64,000 bases of DNA from Brachionus plicatilis (GCA_010279815.1 QEOQ01000316.1:1182743-1246742), one strand, 5' to 3'; positions 12,537 through 24,789 are shown, numbered from the stretch's first letter. Numbers and translations: made by a program. Notes: generated by a model not told the origin, from the letters alone.

Positions 12537-13152
12537 TTTGGATCAAAATACAATGCCTTGTTTTATTATCCATCCTTAATTTGATTTTTTTTGTTGTCCG
12601 GTATTGTGAATTTTCTTTTAAACCTTAAAAAAACTACAAAAAAATTATTCTCCAATAATTTAAATTGAAAAAATTGAGCTTTTCAAACTTTATTTGATGA
12701 AACAGTATGAAACAAAATATATTTAACTAAATTCAGCAAAAAAACAATTAATTTATATATTAACACAGGAAATATTATTTTATATATATATATTAACGGA
12801 AAAATTTTTGCATTTTTAAAAATAAAAGTTTATCATTTAAATTCAACTTTGTTTTTCACCAAATTGCCCCGAGTATATACTTATCCAACAATTAAGTATA
12901 TAACCGAACACGGCTATTACAACCAACATACAATTTGCTGTAAAATAATCAATTTATTGCCAAATAATTCTTTAATTTTTTTCTTTTAACTTGACTGTAA
13001 AATGACACATGTACCTGTTTCACCTTTTTAAACTTACAGAAAAATCTGTAGTACAAAATCCATTTTTTTTATTAAGATTTTAAATTTTTAAATGAAAGTT
13101 CAAAATGCCGAGTTGTCCTAGGTTTTTTTTTATAAGTATGTGATTTCGGAAG

Positions 13153-13388
13153 ATTATTTATTTATTTGTAGATCTGTATTGGGCGTTAGCTCCTTCAGAG
13201 AAAAATAAAAAATAAAAATTAAATTAAATGATTAAAATAAGAATAAAAAAAATCGTTTTTGAAAGGCAGAAAATAGACACAAAAATTATTTAAGTTTATT
13301 TATTTTATTTAATATATAATTTAGAGGGAATAGTTCTTCTTGGCAGCTCCGAACGGCGTAGTGCTTTCTTTTCAGCCAGTCTGTTAGG
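13153..13388 (-). repeat. SINE-like element, longer copy
   Basis: On the minus strand it starts near 13388 with ctggctgaaaagaaagcact and ends near 13153 with ctgaaggagctaacgcccaa followed by tacagatctacaaataaata. About 236 bp, so the body is longer than in the 12428 copy. The middle is A-rich. Confidence 0.55.
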
Positions 13389-15020
13389 AATATTTTGTAA
13401 TTAATTATTATTATTATTAATTTCAGCCTCATAGATAATTTAAAATTGAATTAAAAAAAATTAAATATAATTTAAGTTAAGTTACATTGAAGACTTTGAG
13501 TAAAAAAAAATATTATTTCGGTTTAGTTTTCAGAGAAAAAAGAGTCTATGACAATTTGTGATTAGATATGTGATTTTGGAAGAAGATTTTTGTTTTATTT
13601 TAAATTTATCACCATTGAGTGCATGACTTTCACTTTCAATTTTTTTCAAATTATTTCAATAAAATTCAATCGTGAATATTTGTTCACATAAATTTTCACA
13701 TTTATTGTTAGAAGCTAAAAGAAAAGAGCATATTTTAAATAATGGCCAAAATTTTCAATTTAATTCAACAAAAAAAAAAAGTGAGAAAAAAACACGTGAC
13801 TAGACTAGAAAGCACTTAAGATGCTTGTCATACAAATGCCACGCAGATAAAACACCTAAATGTCCGGAGAATAGCTTATCTGGGCATCGAGAGATTAATT
13901 GAACAATTAATCCATTTGTTCGGAGCGTTACATTACAATGCCTGCATAGCTGCGATTAAAATCGTGTTATTCCAAGCCCACTGAGGCATCATTGATTAGA
14001 TACACCGTGCAACCAGGTATACATTGATGACTGGTTGCTAAAATCTGACCTGGAAACAAAGTATTAATTTACATTTTTAATTAAAACCAAAGCTGAGAGT
14101 CAAATCCTGTAATGAATACGCAAAATTTGAAACATATGCATTTGTGTGTGTGTGTTGAGAGAATATCTCGAACACAATTGTCACAGTTTTATTCAATTAA
14201 ACTGTTTTTTTTTTTTGTATTGTTGCTTAATTGTGCTCGTAGTCTAACTGTTATAAATCTTAATTATTATATTATCCCAGCCATGAGCGGCTCTTTTCAT
14301 GCAACATGCAAGCCAATTGATCTTGTGTCTGTGTTCAATATTAAGTCGCATTTAGTCCCAGTCGGCTCGTTTGTTTGCCAGGGCCAGTCGTTTTTTGCAA
14401 CTGTGTTCTATCTAATTCATGACTAGCAAATTTTGTTTTTTCCATGTGTGAATTTAACAAAATGTTGTGTCCAATTTGTTTCCAACTAAATCTAAAACAA
14501 TCGCTCTTTGTCTAAATATAAAGCACTTTTTTGTTGTACCAGTATCTAGTCCACTTTTGTTTATTGCCTTGTCAAGAGGCTTATTAGACGTGGCTTCACT
14601 GTCAGGACAAGCAAACACATTTGTCTCTGGTTTGTGCAATAGTGTTCAATTAAATGTCATCAGCCATAAAATGGAACAAAATTGTTGACATCAATTCATT
14701 CAGTGTTAAGCTTCAAATATTGACATTTAGTAAAGGCTATATATTATCGAGTTTAACTCGCCAATGTTACACAAAGGCGATTCACGAGAATTGCAAGCCT
14801 GAGAACAATTCATCAATTAGATCCAAAGCTATATAATCCAAAACAGTTAACAAGCCAATTCTCATTTTTATTGCCAAACAAAAAAAAAAAAAAAATAGAA
14901 AAAAAAACCATTAAATGTTTAATTAGCACATAGATTCAATTGGCTTAATTAGAAATTAAATTAGCCAATTAACTAGTCATCATATCCAGCTTCTAAATGG
15001 TCGAACACATTTTGCTAGTG
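13389..15020. other. Upstream region of cyclin D, unusually complex sequence
   Basis: From about 13790 to 14840 base composition is more balanced than in the rest of the intergenic DNA, and long poly-A/T runs are rare. Both strands carry modest frames (14112-14426, 14467-14688 on plus; 14454-14639 on minus). None shows a domain, signal peptide or consistent splice sites that I recognise. It includes a perfect palindrome attaattgaacaattaat near 13893. The likeliest reading is an extended promoter/enhancer of the cyclin D gene; a non-coding RNA is possible. Confidence 0.4.
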
Positions 15021-15028
15021 TATAAAAA
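15021..15028 (+). promoter_or_regulatory. Probable TATA box of cyclin D
   Basis: TATAAAAA, 147 bp before the cyclin ATG at 15175, placing a transcription start near 15050. It occurs in otherwise mixed sequence. Position is reasonable; not proven. Confidence 0.45.
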
Positions 15029-15174
15029 ATTTTTCCTATTGGCTTTCTCAATACTAACTTGAATATTCAATACTTTACAATTTTTGTTCTCATTTTAAGA
15101 TTTTGTTCTTGTTGAACAGACACGAAAAAAAGAGAAAAAAAAAAAGAAAAAATTTTTGTTGTCCAAAATAAGTC

Positions 15175-16053
15175 ATGAATCAAACCGAGTCGAGAAGAAG
15201 CGTACTAAATTACACCAGCACTGGCAAAGAGTACTATTCATACGAGGAGGACAGTGGCAATTCGTCCAATTGTTCCATTGAGTCATTGATCACGACAGCC
15301 AGCCTGAGAGCGCCCAATGACCACCATTTGCTCAGCGACCACAGAAACTTGACCTCACTGCTCTTCTTGGAAGACCTGTACCGCATCCAGTCCGACTACT
15401 TTAGTCACATACAAACAGAAATAAAGCCATGGATGAGAAAAATGCTCGCCAATTGGATGCTGGAAGTGTGCAAGAATCAAAACCAGGAGGCTGACGTGTT
15501 CATCACGGCCATGAATATTTTGGACCGATTTCTGAGTCTGCAGGCAGTTTCGAAGCGGCACTTGCAGCTACTGGGCACCACATGCATGTTCATAGCAGCC
15601 AAGCTTCGCTCATCGAGCCAACTAAATGCCCACACTTTGGTCATCTACACTGCCAACTCAATAAGCATTGAACAGCTGTTGGACTGGGAGCAGATGGTCT
15701 TGGCCAAACTCAAGTGGGACATAAATTCAATTACTGCTTGTGACTATGTGCCTATTTTGCTCTCTAGACTTAACATCATCGAACACAAGAACATCAAGTC
15801 AATAAGAAGCTACATTGACACGCTTGTGGCCATGTGTTCCACTGACTTCAAATTTTCAATGGTCTCTACCAGTGTTATTGCCACTGGGTGTCTCTACTTG
15901 GCCATTAAGTATTTGAATAATTTGGACGAGGATCAGTGCGAGCAAATTTTGGCCGAGCTTACTTCGGCAAGCAATTGTGTCATTGACACCGAAATACTTG
16001 TTCAATGCATTGAACAGATCGAAGAAGTGGTTCAGTCTGAAGTCAAAAATTAA
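15175..16053 (+). CDS. G1/S-specific cyclin D
   Basis: Regulatory subunit that activates CDK4/6 to phosphorylate retinoblastoma-family proteins and drive G1 exit; nuclear/cytoplasmic. A single 292-aa frame without introns. The N-terminal cyclin box spans about residues 55-190 and reads with family hallmarks: MRKMLANWMLEVC, AMNILDRFLSLQAV and LQLLGTTCMFIAAKLR. The C-terminal box follows (TLVAMCSTDFKFSMVSTSVI). This pattern matches animal D-type cyclins better than A, B or E. The usual N-terminal LxCxE Rb-binding motif is not visible; the first 45 residues are Ser/Asn-rich instead. I see no clear PEST tail with a Thr286-type degradation signal, so the C-terminus is short. The start is the first ATG after a plausible 5' UTR. 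Lack of introns could mean a retrocopy that became the working gene, or simple intron loss. Confidence 0.93.
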   Translation: MNQTESRRSVLNYTSTGKEYYSYEEDSGNSSNCSIESLITTASLRAPNDHHLLSDHRNLTSLLFLEDLYRIQSDYFSHIQTEIKPWMRKMLANWMLEVCKNQNQEADVFITAMNILDRFLSLQAVSKRHLQLLGTTCMFIAAKLRSSSQLNAHTLVIYTANSISIEQLLDWEQMVLAKLKWDINSITACDYVPILLSRLNIIEHKNIKSIRSYIDTLVAMCSTDFKFSMVSTSVIATGCLYLAIKYLNNLDEDQCEQILAELTSASNCVIDTEILVQCIEQIEEVVQSEVKN

Positions 16054-16220
16054 AACAAACAAACGAACACATGCAACTAGATATTATTTATTATAAAGTA
16101 GAGACAAATTGTTTGTAATTATTTTTGTAAATAGACCGGAATTCTTTTTGGTTATGCTTTTTATTTTTTATCAAATTTTATATGCTTGTAAAGTCTAGTT
16201 TAAATTAGTTGTATAGTTTT

Positions 16221-16226
16221 AATAAA
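16221..16226 (+). terminator. Polyadenylation signal of cyclin D
   Basis: Canonical AATAAA 168 bp after the stop codon, followed by an A/T-rich stretch. First AATAAA downstream of the CDS. Confidence 0.6.
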
Positions 16227-16284
16227 AAAATTTTTCATATCTCAATTTTTTTTTAATCGCTTTAATTTTGCATTCTAGTACTCG

Positions 16285-16944
16285 GTTGCTATGGCAACCA
16301 AGTTTTTAAAGCTATGTCCAAATAAATCTGCATTTGAAATTTTCAAATTGTGCTCAAATAAATTGTTAACAATATTAGAAAATATTAATCTGATAACCAT
16401 GTCATGGTTACCATGGTAACCAAATTTGAAATACTGTGTCCAAAATATTGTTTAATATAACATTAAGAATTCAAAAAATTATAGCAATATTTTAAAACTA
16501 AAAAAATTATTTAATTTATGGTTGCCATGGAAACCAATTTTATTTCAAATCATGTTAAAAATTTGAACTCCTCTAGACTCTTTAAAACTTTTTAGGAATA
16601 TGATCAATATTTACTTTATTTCATAGTCTTATATTTTGTATTTACTTTTAATTATCAATACTCTTCCAAACATGAGGCCCGTCACTGAATTTCATAAAAT
16701 TGTTTTCAGAAAAAATTCGAAACCTATTTTAATAGAATGTCTAATATTCTTAAAAATTAAATTTCGCAATTTAAATACTGAATGACTTAAAAATGATAAC
16801 CAATTTGGTAGTCATGGTAACTAGATTATGGAAATAGTAACGTCCAAAATATTTGCCATCATCAATTCAAAAATTTTGTAAAAGTGAAAAATTTCTCTCT
16901 TAACGAATAAACAATAAATTTCCACTCCGGTTGCCATGGTAACC
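16285..16944. promoter_or_regulatory. Array of five RFX/X-box palindromes
   Basis: Five sites fit the X-box consensus GTNRCC-N0-3-RGYAAC: GTTGCTATGGCAAC (16285-16298), GGTTACCATGGTAACC (16406-16421, perfect palindrome), GGTTGCCATGGAAACC (16520-16535), GTAGTCATGGTAAC (16808-16821) and GGTTGCCATGGTAACC (16929-16944). Spacings are 121, 114, 288 and 121 bp. Several sites are followed by similar sequence (gtccaaaatatt, gtccaaataaat), so the array looks like a decayed tandem repeat of about 120 bp with one unit missing or lost. RFX factors bind such sites and control ciliary genes in animals. The array begins about 230 bp past the cyclin D stop, and no ciliary gene is visible beside it. Confidence 0.6.
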
Positions 16945-17697
16945 AGTAGCTTAATTCTTTCAATTTCTAGCTTGATATTAAAACGATGATCGCAATTTTA
17001 TCTTTCTAATATTTGATATTAGCTGTGGCTTCTGTCTCTCAATTAAACACCTGACACACACAGTTGAAATATTCGGCTAAAATCAAACAAAAATAGTTTC
17101 AAGTTACAAAGAGACAACATGATTCACGTGTTTCCAATTGATAGTATTGTGTTAGTTCGTAGTTTTGTTCAAGTAATAACATTAGGCATCAAAATTGATA
17201 CCTAGCTGTCTTTTGATATTTAACACAACCAGTGTTTTTATTTTGTTCTCTCTTTTGTCCACAGAGTGTTATTTATACAATTTACTATCAAGGGGTGAAT
17301 TTAGCAAAAAATAAAAATCAAAAAAAAAAAAACGAAGAGATAAACGATAGTTTAATTGTGCCGGTTCTTCTGAAGCTAATTTGTTTTTAATAGGGATTTA
17401 AAAGCAAAACAATATTTCAAGCAGGATTATCTCAAGTTTACAAAGTGTATTTTATAATAATATTTTAATTGTTGTGTGTGTTTGTGTGTTTAAGCAATTC
17501 GATCGCATTGATAATTCCAATTTCAAACAATACACGTTCAATTGAAGTTCTTATCCAATTCAACTGAATTGGTCATTTCACTTAAATTGGATTCATTTTC
17601 TTTTCCAAGTGAACGCAGTTACAGAACTGGTTTGGGGTTTAACAATTCTAAAAAAATTAAAACCTACAAGTGTTGAAAATAATATACTTAAAGACTT
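16945..17697. other. Intergenic, no gene seen
   Basis: A more complex stretch at about 17030-17350 and (GT)-rich tracts near 17475 lie between the X-box array and the next MITE. No ORF worth reporting. Confidence 0.4.
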
Positions 17698-18158
17698 TAT
17701 ACATTAATGTATATTTTGAAATATCAACGTATAATAATTTATTTAAGTGTAAGAGGGTTTTGTGAATTGCAAATACAAATTGGATAAAATATCTTCATTT
17801 TTTAATTAATTAAAATTATAGTTAATAAAAATATTAGAAAAAATACTTCAATAAAGTGCAACAAATCTTTTTACCTTAAATGAAATTTTTATTTTCATTT
17901 TTTTTAAGCAAATCAAATCAATAATCTATTTAGATCATATTGATTCGTGATTTTTTTTCATTTTTACGCGAGAAAAAATATTTTAGGTAAAGAAGGTGCA
18001 ACAAAATATTTTTCACTTAATTGTAGTATTTATTCCAATATTTTTAATAAATTAAAAAATGAAGATTTTTGTCCAATTTGTATTTGAAATTCACAAAACC
18101 CTCTTACACTTAAATAAATTGTTATAGATTGATATTTCAAAATATACATCAATGTATA
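17698..18158. mobile_element. MITE-like inverted repeat
   Basis: Ends are TATACATTAATGTATATTTTG-type at 17698 and its near complement (aatatacatcaatgtata) ending at 18158. Further inside, gtaagagggttttgtgaatt (17751) pairs with its complement near 18095. About 460 bp with no coding capacity. TA-rich ends make the exact target duplication ambiguous. Confidence 0.65.
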
Positions 18159-21100
18159 GGCAACTTAAACTAAATAATCATGATCAGTTTTATAGATTAA
18201 AATCTTAATAAAAATTTTCAAATTAGCTTTTTTAATATTTTAAAAATATTAAAAATAGATTAAACAAATCAAGTTTAATAAAGTTCAGTCTTTTTTTTGT
18301 AAAAAATTAAAAAAAAAACCTTTTAATTTAAATTAAAAACTAAAAATTTTGATTTGAAATTTACATTTAATCATGAACTTCAATTTGCCTGATGTATAAA
18401 ATATAATTTTTTTAATAGATGTAGGTTTTGATTTTATTAGAAGTATCAAACCCCAAACTCGTTTTGTAACTGTATTGTAAGATTTTAAAAAATTAAAGTT
18501 ATTTTTTTTCTTGTATGTATGAAAATATTTACACAAGTAGAGAAACAAAAAGCCATAAGTATAAAAACAGAGACTCGTTACAAAACAAGATAAACAAAAA
18601 AAATGCTCATTTCTTTCAATCTTTGTATTTACGCTTGGCTGTGCTAGTCGCACTCTTCAATATTCATATTGTCCTGTTTTTTTTGACAATATAGCAGGTT
18701 TTTTATTTGCATTTATTACAAAAAGTGTTCGAACGAACAACCCATGTGGAAGACCAAAAGCGCTAAGCACTGAATGTTCATTCCAAGTTGACACACAAAA
18801 TGCCGTCACAATTTGTCTCTTCATTGGATTAGTGTGACATAATCTTATTTAATCTTGTTATCTCAACATGGATTGATTTAAAGCCAAAATTTTCCTAAAA
18901 TATTTTAAGGGAATTATGATTCTATTCGGATTGTGTTCATACAATTTTTCAATTAAATTCTAGTCCAATTAGTTGTAAAAACCCCACTGTTAATCAAAGA
19001 AAATAAAATGCCCAGTATGTGTGTACTACCGTGAAATTATTAGAATGTCCATTTTAATAGACTGGAATACACAATTTTGTTATGGCTATGTTGATTAAGT
19101 GAATTTTATATGTTTGTATCATTACGGATTGAATGACACTCGAACAGTTATTGTTTTTTTTTTCTTTATTTTTTCAGTTTTTGTTTTTTATATAATTTTT
19201 TTTTAAAAATTAATATCGACACAAAATTATTGATTGAATTTCTTAAAATAGAAAAACAAAACTGCTAAATTGCATTTTTTTACTGAATTAAATAACAATT
19301 AAATTTATTATTATTCTCCTCTTCCATTCTTGAACGGTCCAACATCCAATGTCCAAATTATTTAATTACAATAAGTAAAAATATATTTTTTCCAAAGAAA
19401 TTACTTGACATGTCAAGCTTATTTTCATATTTAAAATTTTAAAATGTCCCTTTCTATTGAGCTTTAATATATTTAATAATTTTAATCAATTTTAATGGAA
19501 AATTATTTTCAAGACAAATAATTTACTTTTTTAAAATATATAATTTATTTAAGTCCAAAAACAAAATTATTTAAGTTAGAATGAATGGTTAAAAAAGTTA
19601 AAAAATTTGAATTTTTGAATTAACTTAACCTGAATTATTAAAATTATTAATTTTTTTTGTTAAATAAATCATAGATCAATCATTCTGATATTTATTTGAT
19701 AATGAACCATTATTAGACATAACATGTCTAGTAATTTTTAGTATTTATTTTTTAAAAATTATCAATATCATAAGATTTATTAAGTTTTAAAATTTAAAAT
19801 GATCGTTTTGATCTTAGAATTCGATCTGAAACTTCAACTTGCCACATTTAGCGGAGATTTTTTTTATTCGATTAAAAAAATTATTTTAAATTTATTGAGC
19901 AAATATGTTTTAAATTTTTTAATAAACTTAAAGACAAAAAAAGACCAATAAAAAATCAAACAAGATAAAACTCAAAACATCTCTTATAGTAAATTTTAAT
20001 CACTGGTTTTTCTTGTTATCTTATTTTTATAAATAAAAATATTTTAAATAAACTTGATTATTTAAATTATAGAAATATTGGTAAAAATTTAAAGATAATT
20101 ATCGAACTTTCCTTGATTTTTTTTGTTTAGTTTCTAAACGAATTCTTTTGAATTTAAAACAGTAAATGAAATAAATATTTTAATGTTGAAAAAGAAGGAT
20201 TGGTACTGAAAAAATTAAAAAAAGATAAATTTTTAATCTAAGAATTAAGCGATTAGATTAATTAATCAATACTTTATTTTCTCATTTAACTTTAAAAATA
20301 AAACAAAATTGAGAACAATAATAAAAATGAATTGAAATGTATTTAATTGAAAATTCAAAAATCTCTTCGCTAGTTCTTTTAAATTTTCGCCCAAAATTTC
20401 GACTAAAAATTAAAAAGTTCATCAAAAATATTTTTATATCTAAAAAAATAAACAGGAAAAACTAATGATTAAAATTTTTTTAAAGAATTATTTAATAATA
20501 ATTTTTTCTTGATTGATTTTTTATAAATAAAAATATTATAATCATTCCGCAATTTGCTCCATTTTCCTTAGATTTACAATCCCATTTAAATATATTGAAT
20601 TTAATAAATTTAAATATTTTCTTTGATTTTTTATTGCTCATATTCACATATATATAAACTCTGTTTGAATATTTTATTCAGAGTTCGAATTTAAAGATAA
20701 CCTTTTGGGCTTGAATTAAAAAATATTTGGTAAAAACACTTACTAAAAGATTATTTATCTAAAATCAAAATAATTAAATATTTTCTTCAAGTTTCTAGTA
20801 TTTTTCTAGCAAAAATAGAAACAGAAATAGATTCTTAATTTTTGCAAAATTACGTTTAAACTTTATAAAGTGTCGTAATTTTGAATTTTGATGAAAAAAA
20901 ATGAAGGTGAATGGTCCAACAAGAATATTGAATTGTTTTAGCAATCCTATAAGATTTATAAAAAAAATTTTTTTAAATGTTCTAGTAATTTTAGGTTAAT
21001 TTACTTCATTAAAATAATATTAAGTAAAAATCATGTGTGGTAACACTACTGTAAAAAAATTAATGTATTTTTTTTTACATTTTTGCTTAATCAAGAAAAA

Positions 21101-22152
21101 TAAAGAAATGAGCAATAGCATTATCTTCCCATTAAGTTACTAGAGGAAAGAAGAAATTTAAATCTTATTTTTAGATTGAAACAGGCATTTGAATATTTTT
21201 CTTAAAAATAGTTATAAAATGATCCAGATCGAAATAAAACCATATAGAAAATACCTCAATTTTTGAAATATATCTATCACTGTCAATTTGTAAAATGACT
21301 TGGCAAATAATAAAATTTTCCTTTTTTATTTGACCGGGTATTTTAAAAATTCAAAAAATATAAAGATAACTAATTTTTAATGTATTTACCCAAAGTAAAT
21401 TACAAAGTTTAAATTTTTGATCCGCATAATTTATAAAAAAAAATTTTTAAAATTCAAATTTTACAAAAATAAAACAAAACAATTATTTAATAATTTAATT
21501 TATCAAAATTTTTTATTGAAAAATCTCGCCATTACATTTACAGCCAAATTGAACTCAGCTATTCGAAAAGAGCACTTTATTAATCCTTAACTATGCTCAA
21601 AAGAAAGCACTTGGACTGCCTTATGTAAATAAACAATTTATATTCTCTGGAATTTTATCATTTGCAAAGTCATTTTAAAGGATGACACAATTTAAAAATT
21701 GACAATGACACATCTAAGAGTCTTGGCAAAGGGTTTATGGTAATTGAATGATACTAATCTAAGAAGAACAACTCAAAATTGGTCCTTAATTGAATAAACT
21801 TAAAAATTCCTTTATAAAATTTTTTTAATTTTTAATATTTTTTAATTTCTAATTTAATAAATTTTTTATTAAATGTTTATTAAAAAAAATTGCGTTGAGG
21901 TTAATTTTTTAAAATTTTAAAAATCAAAAAAGGTAAAATTTTAGATATAATTTTCAAAAAAAAATTCTTATAATTTTTTCGCTGGACTAATAATAAAATT
22001 TTTAACTTTGGATTTTTTGTTTAACTTTTATTAAAAAATGTCTGGACATTATTTCTCAAAATTGTGGCCAAAAAAATAAATTTCCTTAATGTCAAACAGA
22101 AATTCGAAAATAATTTAGAGCAAAATTAAAACAAAGACAAAAATTCCAGAAC
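18159..22152. other. Long AT-rich intergenic region
   Basis: Four kilobases without a convincing gene. A 106-codon minus frame at 18333-18653 is low complexity and unrecognised. An island of more complex sequence at about 18700-18900 (gtgttcgaacgaacaaccca) stands out. The remainder is A/T runs. Confidence 0.5.
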
Positions 22153-23127
22153 TCAATGTCGAACTCGAAGGTGCTTTAATTTATCTAATGAAAATTCGTA
22201 AGCCGAATTGGTGATTCCCCAAGCAAATATGGCTCTTAGGAAATTGCCACCAACACCTTTGTACAATCGAGTCACATTTCTTTCTCTAGATTCATACACC
22301 AGCCAAAAAGTCTCCTTTATGGTCAAGTGTTTGCCTCCGATCCGAGCTTGCATGTGCGATTTAAGGACGTTAAAAGGATAAAAAATTGTGGATATGGCAG
22401 CACCGAGTAGAGATCCATTTACAAAATCAAAAATCATTTTTTTAATAGAACTGTTTGTTTTGGGAAAAAGAGTTTTCAATTGAGCCCGACTGGTAAAAAA
22501 TACCATATTTGATAGACTATTTCTAAGACAGATGACAGTCAGGCCGCGGTACAGTTCCCTGAACCCGTAGGTCTTGTTCACATCGTAAAAAACATGCCAT
22601 GTATGCTTGTATCTGTGATGGTACTGCTGCATCTGCAAGACAGATTGAACTCGTTCAAGAGGAGTCAAAAACGCCTCGGTCAGTCCAGCCATGCCTCCGG
22701 CGATTGCCGTGATAAAATTGCTCACCAAACTTGGATTAAGCTGCCTTATGCGTGCTGAATCGGATTGTTCATATAGAAGCCTTAGCCAAAGCGAATATTC
22801 ATTCTGTGTTCCGAACATTATCGAGTAGCTAAAAGACTTTTGCAGCAGAGGTGGCAACAGGCCTCGGTATACCCGACCAAAGCCTTCGTCTTTGAGCTGT
22901 AAGAACGCGTCCCTGAAGCTGCTGCCGTGTAGGATTTGGCGAAAAATAAGTTTATTCAGAGGAAATAGGACTGTTATGCTGGTACAGGCGGCTATGTAGC
23001 CAGAGACAAATTCGGCATGTGAACTAAAAACATATTTGGATTTGTTGACTACATTAGATTGTTTGGCTGGTGAGGAATTGTTAGTTAAAAATTTACAGGT
23101 TTTTAATTCATGATTTACTTTTTCCAT
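22153..23127 (-). CDS. Mitochondrial carrier, SLC25A51 (NAD+ transporter) type
   Basis: Inner-membrane carrier of the SLC25 family; the closest human relatives I recognise are SLC25A51/52/53, of which SLC25A51 imports NAD+ into mitochondria. A single 324-aa frame, intronless. It has three repeats with carrier signatures: PLNKLIFRQ (about residue 57, the divergent first motif typical of this subfamily), TPLERVQSVLQM (about 157) and YPFNVLKSHMQ (about 258). Shared subfamily strings are VYRGLLPPLLQKS, RGLTVICLRNSLSN and WGITNSAYEF. The first 40 residues, Lys/Asn/Ser-rich, are extra and unconserved. The first ATG is used. Closely related SLC25A53- or A52-type activity cannot be told apart by eye. 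Confidence 0.88.
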   Translation of the reverse strand: MEKVNHELKTCKFLTNNSSPAKQSNVVNKSKYVFSSHAEFVSGYIAACTSITVLFPLNKLIFRQILHGSSFRDAFLQLKDEGFGRVYRGLLPPLLQKSFSYSIMFGTQNEYSLWLRLLYEQSDSARIRQLNPSLVSNFITAIAGGMAGLTEAFLTPLERVQSVLQMQQYHHRYKHTWHVFYDVNKTYGFRELYRGLTVICLRNSLSNMVFFTSRAQLKTLFPKTNSSIKKMIFDFVNGSLLGAAISTIFYPFNVLKSHMQARIGGKHLTIKETFWLVYESRERNVTRLYKGVGGNFLRAIFAWGITNSAYEFSLDKLKHLRVRH

Positions 23128-24789
23128 TTAAAATTTAACCGGTATTTAAAGCACTTTTTAAAATCATTTATAAACCCCGTAATCGATCACCTTTTTTGAT
23201 TTTTTTGATATTTTTTTTTCAGGCCGATTTAAATTTTTATTCAAAGAATTGAATTAAAACTGCAAAGAAAAATAATTTGCAATCGAGTACATTTTTTTGT
23301 AAATGCTGAATAAATGATTTTTATTTAGAAAACGCTTGAAACTTGCTTCAAAAAATGTCTTGCTTGCAAAATATCTTTTTTTTGGGTTTTTGTTAAAATT
23401 AGTCAAATAAAATAATTTGAATTTTTTACTTTAAATCAAAGTTAAATCTACTAGATTGACTGAAATAAGGATTAGTTTGTGAAAAAAATCTACTCTAAAG
23501 GAATGAGTTTTAATTTTTTCTAAAATTTAAAATATTTTCTAAAATTATAAACAATTTCTGATTTTATGCAGATACTGCTACAATATTTTTGAAAATTAAA
23601 AAAAATTTATTTTCACTTCCAATATCGCAACTAGTTCAAATAAAGAAACAACTAATGTAGCTACTGTACAGAAAAATCAATTAATACCCAAAGAAACGTG
23701 GTAGTAAAAAGCTATCTCGGGACGAAAATGGTAAAATTATTAGGCAAAATAATCAATAAATGTTTTATACTGTTGTTAAGCTTATTAAATCTAATTTTTT
23801 ATCTAACTTTTATTCTTAGAATAAAGACGAAAATTAGAATAAAGGTTAATTTTTAATTTTTTTTTAATTTCGAATTTAACTCCACAACTTTTAAAGTTTA
23901 TTCCAGAAGAAATTCGAATATATTCTAAGAATAAAAGTAAACTTTTGCGCTTACTCTAAGTTTAAATACAGGAGTCAAGGTTTATTCTAAAAAAAAAATA
24001 AAAAAATTTTATAACATGGTTTCGATGGTATAAGTTCCATAAAGGGATATTTTCAAATTCAATTACTCTTTGTTCAGACTCAAGAAAACAAGAAAAATAG
24101 ATTATTGAGAATTTATCTTTCAATAGAATATTAAACTTAAATAAAACTTATAACTAAAATTACTAATAATTTTTTGATCTGTAATTTAAATTTTTTTAAT
24201 GCAATGCGAAATCAAAAATTTAGAAACTGGAGTTAAACATTTTCAAATTTTCAATAATTTACACAAAAAATTTGAAATTTTAAAAATCCAAAATGACAAC
24301 AACAACTTTTTCATTTTTAAATTTTCTTAATTCTCTTAAAAGGGGAAATTTTTTTTCAACTGGACTATTAAATCCTTTCTCTAAATTACTCGAGATAATT
24401 TTCATTCAATTTTTACTTATTTTTACTTATTTTTACAAAAAAATTACTAAATTTAATAAAATGTTATTTTATTTGAGAATAACATTTTAAAATTTGTTCC
24501 AAAAAAAGAAATTTTAATTAATTTGATAAGATCAAATTTTGCGTTTTTTTTAATATTTCTTTATAAAAGTTGTAACATAAGTTTATGACAAAAAAATCTA
24601 CAAGAATATTCATATTTTGTATTTCTATCAAAATGTGTTCTACGAGTTGTGCATTATTTTATTATTTTGTTATGAATAAATTTTTTTATTTATTGACAAA
24701 TCACGCTATATCCCAATAATATATTACTAATGCTAAAAATTTAATTTTCAAAATAAAGAAATTTATTTTATATTTTAATTTTTTAAATT
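23128..24789. other. Intergenic, no gene seen
   Basis: AT-rich sequence between two minus-strand genes. A partial inverted pattern of taagaataaa/ttattcttag near 23805-23935 may be an eroded fold-back. The small frame at 24293-24490 is low complexity. Confidence 0.4.

Noticed and set aside
14112..14836. Several 60-104-codon frames upstream of cyclin D
   Set aside because: Frames occur on both strands and overlap, with no domain, no splice logic and hydrophobic runs explained by poly-T.
18333..18653. 106-codon minus frame with hydrophobic stretches
   Set aside because: Hydrophobicity comes from poly-A/T runs; no family, no clear signal peptide, no partner exon.
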